A stretch of 64,000 bases of DNA from Porphyra umbilicalis (lineage: Eukaryota > Rhodophyta > Bangiophyceae > Bangiales > Bangiaceae): positions 219,596-283,595 of the forward strand of contig KV918830.1 in assembly GCA_002049455.2 (NCBI GenBank), read 5' to 3'. This document shows positions 32,564 through 42,264 of the stretch, piece after piece. The first letter of the stretch is position 1. Every line of letters begins with the position of its first letter. Both the position numbers and the translations under genes were made by a program. The notes beneath the pieces were generated by a model. That model saw nothing but the letters and a program-made list of their open reading frames with translations, made no database searches and was not told the origin of the DNA.

Positions 32564-32575
32564 CGTATAAAGTGA
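32564..32575 (+). promoter_or_regulatory. Candidate TATA box
   Basis: CGTATAAAGTG lies in otherwise GC-rich DNA, some 700 bp before a weak Ala/Gly-rich frame. The match is good but the gene is doubtful. Confidence 0.2.
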
Positions 32576-33271
32576 GTGCCTGGGCGTGGTATCGGACAAC
32601 ACACCTTCCCTCTTGTAACGCACCTTCATCTACTCAGCCGCCGGCGGGCGGCGGCGCCGCCGCCGCCGACGGCGCCGCTGCCGGGGCGTCGCGGGTGCCC
32701 GCTGCCGCCCACCCACCTGCGGTCAGCGGCCGAGCTAGCCGCCGCGGCTGCATCCATTGCCCCTGCCGCCGCCGCGCTGGCGGCGGGCGAGGGCAAAGGG
32801 AAGGGGGGGGGGGGGGGGGGGGGAACCTCCCCGCCGCTCCAACCGGCCGCTCGACTCCTTTTTACCCACACAAGGGGGACGCCAGTGTACGGGACGCTGC
32901 GCTGCTGTTTGCTGGCTTTTCGGGTGCGTCCGTGGGCAAAAGGGGGGGGGAAACGGGAATGGGAGGGCTGAGGGGAGGGCGGGGAGGGGGCCTGTGCAGA
33001 GGTATTTTAGGGCGCGTGTGTGCGGCCTTGCTGGATTGACGGAGCGACGGTGGGGTGGGGGGGTGGCTGGGCGATACCGCCCATTTTGGGGGTACAGACG
33101 CACCCGGTCGGCCGCGGCGCTTGACTTGCGGATGCCCACCGGGTGCTTTTTTTTTGTTTTTTTGTTTATTTTGGCGGTGTTGCGCCCGCCACTGTGGGTG
33201 TCGCCGCCGCAGGGGAAGAGCCCGTTGGCACGCGCTGGTTTGCGCCACCACCCCGCCACCCGCCGGGTGGA

Positions 33272-33349
33272 ATGGGTACTCGACGGTCTCAGCGGGCCAC
33301 GCTTGGGCCGGGCGCTGCCTGGCCGGCGGCGCACCGCCAGCCGTCGCTG

Positions 33350-33394
<45 letters not shown>

Positions 33395-33979
33395 TGCGGC
33401 GGCGGCGGCGGCGGCGCCCTCGCCGCCGCCGTCGCGGCAGACCCCTTCCTGGCCGCCGCGGTGGCCAACCCTCAGGGGGAGACGGTGGCGCCGGCAACGC
33501 GGCGGCGGCCGCCCGAGCAGTTTTGGCGGCCTCGTCGCCGCCGCCGCCGCCGCCGTCCCAGAGCTGGCCTTCGCGAGCCGCCCTTGACGCCCTTTCCTCG
33601 GTGCCCCCTCGAGGCCGGGGGCCGACGACCGAGACGCCCGCGGCCTGCCCCCTTGCCATGCGGCACCGTGTTGGCGTTACGTGGCGCCAGCCCTGTCAAC
33701 AGCAGCGAGAGCAGCAGCCGCTGGTGCTGCCGCCCTTTTTTTTTTTTTCGCCGGCGGCGCCCGCCCCTCCTCGAGCGCCCCCCCAGTGCCATGTCGCGTT
33801 TTGCTGGCGACGGCTCTGCCCGTCCGCGGGCCGAGTGCTTTTGGCCGTTACGCACCGCGTGCACGCGCCCGAGTACACAGTGTTTTGTCCCCGATTCCTT
33901 AAAACTGAGAACTGCGAGATTCGAACACGCCCACCGATGGTTCGCAGAACAGTCGCACATCGATCATGCGATCAAATGA
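33272..33979 (+). CDS. Low-complexity hypothetical protein (weak)
   Basis: A frame starting MGTRRSQRATLGPGAAW contains a run of about 20 glycines, an Ala-rich stretch, an Arg run and ends HAHRWFAEQSHIDHAIK. Overlapping frames on both strands are as long because of a GGC tract. No domain is visible. It may not be a gene. Confidence 0.15.
33345..33416. repeat. GGC trinucleotide microsatellite
   Basis: About 24 GGC units, interrupted once by CTG, run through this interval. It is the longest simple trinucleotide run in the window. Confidence 0.9.
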
Positions 33980-35217
33980 TGCCCACTTTTTGTTGATCTC
34001 GGAGACAGAGACCGCGGTGGAGTTCAGAAGTGCTCGAAGACCATCTGCACGGATATTCAGTGGGAATCATCCTCGCACCAGCACCTGCAGATTTGGCAAT
34101 TGTCCGGCGAAGTTGCTGCCCCATGCTCATGAAGGATCATTCCGATTCGCTGGTTCTGATCGTTCTGCGTATCGTGCTGAGAACTGTCCTGAAGTGGGAG
34201 TAAGATGATCCTGAGGATCGTGCTCAGGACTATCCTGGCGTCGGAGTACAATCATCCTGGGGATCGTCGTCATAGATTGAGTGAATGAGTGCGCAAGATT
34301 GATCTAGATTCCTGCCTCAAGGACTCGATCGTAGATGATAGCCTAGACTACTTCGAGTGACGTCGTGAGGAGGGTCTGCCGAAACCGATCAGAGAGCAAG
34401 ACCTGCCCATGGCGCGTCGCTCCTGGACCACAAAGCGTGTGCAGAGGGAACCTCAATGTTACTTGGTAGTCGTGCGACCGACACGCTGTTTCCCGGCGCA
34501 GAGGGGATGGGAACTGGGTAAACATGCGTCGGCTCGCACATCGAGAATACCGTGAAGTCCCGGACGCACCCAGACCCGATTTATCAATGATTGGGTCTCC
34601 TTCACGCGCAGTAAATTCGTTCTCAGCTCAGTGGCAATCTCGTCCCCTTTCGTCCTAACACAGCACGTCCCGAACTCGCAATCCCCCGGTTCAATACGGT
34701 TCAGGAGCACTCGCACCAGATTCTCAAGCGCATGAGTGATGTGTCAGATTGCAAGTTGGGCATTGCTCTGAACGAAGAGAATGTCCACAGGTTTGTGTTC
34801 ACACTGTTGATGAAATAGGCAGACATTTTGATTGCGGAAGAGGCAGTCAGACTATCAGTTGAAAAGTCCTCACATTTTTTTCGAATGACAGTCCCCGAGA
34901 TGATCTGTGAGTCAGGATGACACTGCTTCTGGAACGATCCCAGAGTCAGTCCCGAAGATGATCCGTTGAACGAGTCCAGAACTGTAGTGATGAACTGCCG
35001 AATCACAGAGGTCACTCGAGAATCAGGCAATCTGAAATGTAGGATTTTCGCTGATGCACGGAACTTTTGTGCACATGATCCTCCGAATCATGCTGAGGCC
35101 AACTCACAGGAGCTTTGCATAGCTATCTCAAAACATTCTTTCGCGTCTACTCGTTATGGATTTACAAGCCGGCAAATTTAGAACTATCCCGGCGATGAAA
35201 TACCGACCCGCAGTGTA
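33980..35217. other. No gene; less GC-rich spacer with a short 50-bp repeat
   Basis: The composition drops towards balanced A/T. Between about 34155 and 34280 a unit of about 50 bp (CTGATCCTGAGGATCGTGCT-like) occurs two and a half times. No coding or RNA feature is supported. Confidence 0.4.
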
Positions 35218-36675
35218 CTAAAGGTGGATTCCATATAGCTAGACGAATACGGAAAAATAGCACAGAAGGGCTCTGCGAAGGCCACTCACGCCCAAACTTG
35301 GACAGTTCAATCTTTGATGCCCTCCGGTCATGTCATAAAAAAAACGGCTCTCAGAACGCCCTTGTAGCACCATTTTGACGGGAGAAAGACTTCATCTCTT
35401 TCCCACTGCGCCCTTCGGGCGTATCTGGCGCCCACACGACAAGACCAGTCCGTATGAATCGGGGATGCACGAGGTCTACTGTTGTGAAATCCAGAATGCG
35501 CAGGAATGCATCGCAAATTCTTTCCAAGCATAATTGTAGACGGCAGAACCTGACACAAACTCTCTCCCCTCGACTGCCGCTGAAGCCACAGGGCGTGTGA
35601 CTGGCCGCGACGGCTGGCCTTTCTCACGGCGCCCGCCACCTCGGAAGCTGGGGGGGGGGGGGGGGGCAGAGGGGGGGGAAGGGGGGTGGGTGGGACGAGG
35701 TTGGGAGGGGGGGAGGGGTGGCGCCTTCGCGAGTGACCGGCACTTCTCGGGTGCGTGGAACTGTTTTTGGCGCGTTGCGGCATCACTTTTAACAGACGGA
35801 GAAAATATAAAGACAGACATCCACGCTATTCATCGCTGTCCATATCCTCGGGACACAGTCGCTGTGCACCCCCCCGTCGCGCGTGCAGTGCGCTGCGCCG
35901 GCCTCGACAGTCCTGTGGACCGGCCGGCGCGCTTCTCACGCTCAAAAACCGCCCGCACGTTCGCAATCATGACAGCGCACTCCTTTTTCAAGCGTGCAAT
36001 CGCCCTCTCTCTCCGCCTCTCCGAAGCCGTGACGCGCCGCGGCGAACCCATCGCTCCTCACCCGCACTGCACGCAAGCAACGGAACGCGCGCGCACCCGC
36101 CGCCCAACTCACTCGGGCACTCGCACAGCGTCCCGTGTATCCCACCGCACGGCTTGCCAGGCGCTCACTGCCCATGCCGATCCCGACGCACCGCTTCTCT
36201 TGGGCTGGTCTGTCGGCGGGGCAGTCAGTCGACAGAAAAGGCGGGCATTCTGCATGGATCACGCATGATCCGGCCCCAGAGCCAATCATCTGACAGAGAA
36301 AAGGCGGGCATTGCTTAATTAACTATGTGAAGGGGTATATGCGCGAGCGCAAGGCCGCCCTGACGCTGGAAAAACGTTACCATACATGCATTGGCACTGT
36401 TTATTACCATGCCACAAGCCAAGACGCCAGTATGTGCATGCGGTGCCATTTTTTGCGGGAGAAATAGCCACGATACGGGACCATGCTCTCGCGACAAAAG
36501 TCCCTCTTCTCTACATATGTACACATCACAGAAATAAAAAGCGCCATAACGTTCTGCATGATGTGGTTTTCAAGACTATCAAAGCGGAGTACGAAAGACG
36601 CTCCTGGTTACGGAGGCAGCCCCGGTCAAAGTAGGCACGTGCTCATTCGTATAGCTATATGGAATCCACCTTTAG
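35218..36675. mobile_element. 1,458-bp element with 31-bp terminal inverted repeats, no transposase
   Basis: The left end CTAAAGGTGGATTCC begins at 35218, and its reverse complement ends at 36675; the repeats match over 31 bases with one mismatch. The interior has a G tract near 35650-35680 and open frames without motifs, so the element would be non-autonomous. No target duplication is evident (TA only on the left), so the superfamily is open. Confidence 0.7.
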
Positions 36676-37681
36676 GGCGCACGGGCCAGCACCGACGACG
36701 ACGGGGTGCTCCTGCAGGAAAAGGGGGGTTGGATGGGGACACGCTCTCAAGAGGTCGAGGGACCCTCGGGTGGTGCAGGGGGGGAGGGGGGGGGGGGGAG
36801 GGGGTGGTGCTCAAGCACCAAGAGATGGGTCCAGTACGTCGTCGAGTCGGCTCTGGAAAGGGGTGGGGACGCCCTCTTGGCACTGGGCGCAACACGCGCG
36901 CGCGCACGCGCGCAAGACGCGGCGGCAAGGTTCCCATTTCCCGGTGGGCGCCGCGTGCCTGTTGGCAGGGGCGTGGTCGCCGCGCGCGGCCGGCCACCCT
37001 GCTCGGTACCCCCCCCACCGTGCGAGGGCCGGCCGGCCGGCCGCCGCTGCTCGGCGCGCCGGCCGGCCGCGGCCGCCGGCCGTGTCTGTCGTGCTGCACG
37101 GGAGCCGCCCGCCCCCCCCCCGGTGCGGCCTCTGCGGGGACGGCATCCGCGGCAGGACCGAGGGGGAACCCGCGGCCCGTCGTCTCCGCTTGAGCGGGGG
37201 CGGGGGGGGGGGGACGGCGGCGGGGGCCGGGATCCCGGCGCGAGCCATTACTCCAGAGGGGAGAAACCACGGCGCTAGAAAAGTGACACAAAATGTCAGT
37301 GTCAGGGCAAGACGAATTGGCTGGTGTATTGGGGGGGGGCCCGCGGTCAGCCGGCTCTCCCCCTTGACTTTTCCGCCTCTGTCTCTGACGGTAGGGTTCC
37401 ATGTACTAGACTACCTAGTGACGTAGATTGCGGCGGGCGGAAGAGCAGCTGTGGCGCTTTGGGTGGCCTCGGGCCGCGTCTGAAATCCCTGGAAACCCAA
37501 TCTCAGACCGGCCGTCGATGACTTTGGGTGGGCCCGGATGCCCCAGCCCTAGCCCGCTTCGCTGGACATTGGATGCACCTGCGATGGGCGGCGTGTCGAT
37601 GGACGTGGCCCACCATTCGATGCTATCAGCAGCAGCCTCGCGTCTCACAGACGACACAAGAGTGCAGCTGGGAAAACGGCG
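36676..37681. other. No gene supported; G tracts
   Basis: G-rich runs near 36780-36805 and 37196-37215 and CG dinucleotide runs near 36896-36915 occur. Overlapping Pro/Arg/Gly-rich frames on both strands have no recognisable domain. Confidence 0.4.
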
Positions 37682-38406
37682 CAGTGGGGCTTAGACCGTG
37701 TACCTTACGGATCTGCTGATTCCGTGTTGCAGGCTGTTGCAGGATCTCCACTGTCTGCCAAATGGCTGCAGGTCGGGCCATTTTGTGCTGGCAGCCTGCT
37801 GGCTCAACAGATATCTGGCAGATCGGCACGCATGTTTTCTGCTCTTTCGCTGCTTGTCTGCAACATCCAAATGCTGAGACGATGCTCAGCTCGTGCTGTT
37901 CTTCTGCTGTACGCTAGTATAACTCCTAGCAGGCGCGGAGTTATCTCGCTTCCACCAATAGGAAGCCGTTATCGTCATTCTACTGCAGACTTGATGCTGA
38001 AGACATGCGCTGCAAGTGCAGCCCAGTTGCAGGTTTCCACAGACCCGGCACAGAAAATGTGCGCTGCAACAGGGGTCCGGCAGCGACCTGCAACATTTTA
38101 CCAGCAGATTTCCTGCAGGTCAAAAACAATAAAGGCTTATCGTGGGCAGAAAAAAACGGGGGATCACGCTGGAACTTTTTGGCACAAGATCCTCGCACCG
38201 TCACGGTGCTTTCCATAAAAGAAAAGCACCGGTCCTCCGTTTTTTTTGCATAAATGCACGACAATGAGCTGCTCCGTAGATCTCTGCTGCAGGAAATCAT
38301 GCTGCTCGTGGCTCACGCGGCCACTTTTCCAGACCTGCAAGCAGTCTGCAACACGCCATTGCAGAGGATTCGCAGATCTGTAAGGTACACGGTCTGAGCC
38401 CCACTG
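37682..38406. mobile_element. 725-bp MITE-like element with hAT-like ends
   Basis: The left end CAGTGGGGCTTAGACCGTGT at 37682 is matched by its near-perfect inverse ending at 38406; the match continues through GTACCTTAC to about 35 bases. CAGTGGGGC-type ends resemble hAT superfamily termini. Flanking 8-bp sequences differ, so no target duplication supports this. TGCAG words are dense inside. No coding capacity. Confidence 0.6.
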
Positions 38407-38602
38407 CGCGGCCAATAGACACGGCTGTAGCATAACGGGCGGTGCGACCCGCCCGAGCCCAGGGATGGGTAGCAACCCACCCCCACGAGACCCCCCGCCG
38501 CCGGCTGGCGACGGGAGCGGGTCCAGCGGTGCGCCCACGCGTGCCTCCTCGAGGGGTGGCACGATGGAGGGGGGCCCCCGCAGCCTGTGGCCCGGGGCGT
38601 GC

Positions 38603-38842
38603 TATGGCGCGTCGCCAAAGAATGATCGGATCTGAGAAACGCTCACAGCAAGTCACAGCAGTTCACAGCTGCTCACAGCACAAAATTTACAATTGCTGTG
38701 ATCGTCCTTGCCTCCCACAGAGCCATCCAGGAGCCCTCAGCATGCAATTTTAATTCAAAGCACAGTCACAGCACGGTCACAGCATGCTGTAACTTGCTGT
38801 GGAACTTGCTCGGATCCGATCATTCTTTGGCGACGCGCCATA
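38603..38842. repeat. Inverted repeat, arms of about 31 bp, with CACAGCA repeats in the loop
   Basis: The left arm starting TATGGCGCGTCGCCAAAGAA at 38603 pairs with 38811-38842 with few mismatches. The 175-bp loop holds repeated TCACAGCA words in both orientations, so it would itself fold. It could be a small foldback element. Confidence 0.65.
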
Positions 38843-39051
38843 CGTGGGCCACGCGCCCACCGCCACTGGAGGTGTGCGGTGGTGGTTCGCGACCCCCCCG
38901 CCCTCCTTGTGCTGGGTTGGGGGACCGGGCCCCCGTGGGCGCCCGGTCAGCGGTCGAGGCGCGCGGTTGCGCGCCTCCCTCTGTCAGGGCCCTCGACCCC
39001 GATCGTCGGATTATGGAGGTATTCACGATCGATCGACTTGAGTATTCCCTG

Positions 39052-39391
39052 TGACGATTGGTGGGTTTGATTACCCACCAATTGTGGCACGCCCTTTCGG
39101 GGGGTACTTCATCTTTTCGTATGCAATTATCGCTTTGGAGGGATTATCACCCTGCCCCTCGATCGGATCTCCCCTTTTTAGGGAGATTCAATCAATCGAG
39201 GGCGGGGGCCCGACGGCGTGGCACTTCAGGCCCACGCCGGCGTGCCCCCTTCTGTCTCCCTGCCTCGGCAGGTCTACAGTTGTCCCTCTTTGTCCCGTTT
39301 ACTTGTCCCTCGCGGGCACTGCGGTTACGGGTGGGTGGCTCAAGCCTCCCCTTGTGTACGGTCCCCCAGGCGGGGTACTCGTCTTGCCACA
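39052..39391 (+). repeat. 5' LTR of retrotransposon G2
   Basis: The sequence starts TGACGATTGG, ends TTGCCACA and is about 80% alike, by eye, to the inverted LTR at 56847-57182. Its first 30 bases form a perfect hairpin (39057-39066 with 39073-39082). A candidate primer-binding site follows at 39393. G2 internal sequence continues to 39543, where G1 is inserted. Confidence 0.85.
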
Positions 39392-39392
39392 G

Positions 39393-39410
39393 TGGTGGAG
39401 CAGCAGGGGA
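39393..39410 (+). promoter_or_regulatory. Candidate primer-binding site of G2
   Basis: TGGTGGAGCAGCAGGGGA starts with TGG, as tRNA-primed sites do, one base after the LTR. The same string follows the G1 5' LTR at 40058, so the two elements would use the same tRNA, which I cannot name. Confidence 0.6.
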
Positions 39411-39543
39411 TACACTGATCGTCACGACCCGTCGTGACGGGTACGTGTGTCTCCGAATTCGGCCAAGACGGTTGACTTTGTGAACGTGGACTCCGATCTG
39501 GTCAGCCGGCACGCGGGCGTAAACGGAACCAGATCAAGGTAGT

Positions 39544-40053
39544 TGTGGTAGTTCCCGGGGCCCCACCCGAGGGAGGGCGCTCGCAGCCCTACGTTGGGGC
39601 CGCGCCCGTTCGCGACTAACCCCGGCCCCCTTTTGCTTTTTCGTCTTTGCGTGACTATTTGGCCTTTTTTCCCATTGGGTCTTTGGCGTGTAGTTATTTG
39701 TGTGTGAGGGATTTGATTCTAGAGGGATAGGGGGAGTCCCGATTAGCGGGATTTCCCGGCCCGGTCCGGCCCAATTTCGGGGCCGGAGGGTACTGAGGGC
39801 CAAGCCCCGGGCATCGCCTTGCGGGCGGCGCCGGGGCGGGGATTTTAGGGGTGGCGCCGGGGTCCCCGGTGCCCCCTCCGAAAAAACCAACAGTGCTTTG
39901 GGTCCTTTTTCCCCCACGGGCTTTTGCCTTTATCCTTTTGCCCCCGGAGTTGGGGCGGGCGTGTGGCACAAGGGGCGCTGGGCTGTTCCTTCCGTGGTTG
40001 TGTCGGTGGGTTATACCGTTTTGGTGGGTCCCGCGGGAGTCCGTTACGCTACA
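39544..40053 (+). repeat. 5' LTR of G1 (510 bp)
   Basis: It starts TGTGGTAGTTCC and ends CGTTACGCTACA. It is the same length as the 3' LTR and differs at two positions by eye (near 39562 and 39809). Confidence 0.95.
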
Positions 40054-40057
40054 TTAA

Positions 40058-40075
40058 TGGTGGAGCAGCAGGGGA
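40058..40075 (+). promoter_or_regulatory. Candidate primer-binding site of G1
   Basis: TGGTGGAGCAGCAGGGGA lies four bases after the 5' LTR and is identical to the G2 site at 39393. Confidence 0.6.
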
Positions 40076-40204
40076 GGGGCATATTTCACTCCCGCATCGG
40101 GAAGCCCCAAGGACCCCTGTTGCCTGTAGCGCGGACCCCCCGGTGCAGGGACCCCAAGACGGCTTGATCTACCTCGCAGGCACGGTCGATCGCCGGAGGC
40201 CAAC

Positions 40205-42100
40205 ATGGCGGACCCCCCTGGGACCAGCGGTGTGCCGACGGACATCCACCAAGTGGCTCCCCCAGCTGGTGGCGGGGGGAGCGAGTCGGAGTCCCAGTCC
40301 GACGGGAACGGGCGACCGAGCCCGGCGGGCCATCACGGTAGGCCGCCCGTGGGACCGGGCGGCTGGGACGATCCGGCGGCCCGAGCAGCGGCTCGGGAGG
40401 CGGCCCGGAATATCCAGGAGGCCGACCGGGAGGCGGCCCGGCGGACTCTAGAGGCGCAGGCCCAAGCCGTAGATCCTGTGCATCGCCAGCGGGCGCCCCG
40501 AGGGGCCATTGACGCCCCTCGGATCCCGCCCGCAGGGGCGATGCCGGCCTCGATGGAAGCCGTTCTCCGGGACTACATGGCGCACAGCGCGGCCCAAGTG
40601 ACGGCTCTTTCCGAGTCGATCCAAGAGGTGCGCCTGCAGTTGCTTAGCCCAGGGGGGTCAGCGGACTCCCACCGGGCTCAAACCCCCGAGGGTAGGGAGG
40701 CCCTACCGCAGGAGCCCCCCGTCCCGGCGCCACGCGCCTGGGAACCCCCTCGACGGGTCGCGGGGGGTGGGCACCGGAGGCGTGGCCGACGCAGGCGCCG
40801 GCGGTACTCCTCCTCCTCCAATTCCACCACGTCCAGCAGCACCGACGTGGACCCGGTGGACGCGGCGGCCGTGGCCGGCGCCGCCAACCCCCCGGAGAAT
40901 CCCGGCCCCCGGGGACTTCCGAAGGTCATCCAGAGCGCGGACGAGCGCTTGGCCGCCGTGTTGGACTTTAGCTCCTACCGGCTGCGGGACAAGCGGGCGC
41001 GCTATGGGACCAAGGAGGCCCGCAGGATCGGCCTTACGGCCAGGGACATGAAGCACTCCTTTGGGACGGGTTCCCACTTCACGGGGAAGACGCCTCTCAA
41101 GGTCTTCACGTGGTTACGCAAGTTGGTGAAGGCGTGCAACGACAACGGGGTCATGGAGGGAATGGCCCTATACCTAATCCCCCACTTCCTCGGGGGGGAC
41201 GCGGAGCTCCAATATGGACGCGCCCTCCCGGACACCGGGAGCAGGCCCGGCGGGACGGCAATCACGACATACCCCGAGGCAATCAACTGGTTCCTCCAGT
41301 CCTACGCGGAGCCCCACAAGCTGGCCCTGGCCCAACACGACTTTGGGCAGGCCGTCAAGGCGAATGGGGAGTCGGTCGAAGACTTCTCCCACCACCTGCG
41401 GGAGCTGTCGGAGCTCTGCGGGAACATCCATCAAGAGGTAACCATGAAGCAACAGCTGATCACGGGGCTCCCCCAGCACCTGCGCACGGACGCCCACGTG
41501 TATAACCGCCAGGACCGCACGTAGCAGCAGCTGACGACCTCCCTGGCGGGCAAGGACACGGCCGCCCAGGAGGTGGTCCAGATGGCACGAGCGTCCCTGC
41601 CGGCGGCGACGAGCCGCCGGCCACCGGCGGTTCAGCGGGCCCTGGTGGCCAGCGTGGTCCACCCGGAGATGGCCGTCACTCCCACCCCCGCTGTTGAGAC
41701 CCCGGGCCCCCGGACGGGGACACCGGCGAGGGCGGCTCCGACGCAGGCCTACCGGGGGCAGACGCCCAACCTCGCCGCCCCAAGGGTGGCCCCGCGGCCG
41801 GCTACGCGGGACCCCTTCCGGTGCTACATCTGTTACGAGGAGGGCCACCGGGCCCACCAGTGTACCACCCTGACGCCAGAGCAACGGGAGGTGGTTCTGA
41901 AGGCCCGCGACGGCTTCCTGGCGCTCACCCGCCCCCCGTCGGGAGGCGGCGACAAGGAGCGGCAGGAGACCCGTCGGTACAACCGGGTCGTCCGAGTGGC
42001 AGTAATGCAGGCCATCAATGGGACGCTGGAGGATTCCGAAGGGGACGCGATGGACGCCGAGGCGGCCGACTCCGCGGCCCCTGCCGCGGGAAACGAGTAG
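40205..42100 (+). pseudogene. gag: G1 Gag, one in-frame TAG
   Basis: Gag forms the virus-like particle that packages element RNA. From MADPPGTSGVP the frame reads through a disordered, Pro/Arg-rich N-terminal half, then the capsid-like region (KVFTWLRKLVKACND, AEPHKLALAQHDFGQAV, MKQQLITGLPQHLRTDAHVY) typical of Ty3 Gag retrotransposon domains. TAG at 41522-41524 interrupts it (DRT*QQLTTSL); the frame continues to a CCHC zinc knuckle, CYICYEEGHRAHQC, at 41822-41863, and ends at 42100. The stop is either a nonsense mutation of CAG or a read-through signal; G1 is otherwise nearly intact. No other G1 copy is present for comparison. Confidence 0.85.
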
Positions 42101-42264
42101 CGGGGGGCGGGATTCCGCCACCCCCCGTGGCTCTTGGTGGCCCAGGGTGTCCCAGAGGGGGCACCCGCCTACAGCCCGAGTTGTTGAGGCGGCCAGTTGG
42201 GGTGCCGCCGATGCGCTACGGGCTCCACAGGAGACGGCCCCATGCTTTTTAGGGGACCATCCTG

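Noticed and set aside
36480-36640. A short coding frame in AT-richer DNA near the right end of the 1.46-kb element.
   Set aside because: No motif, no conservation and several overlapping alternatives.
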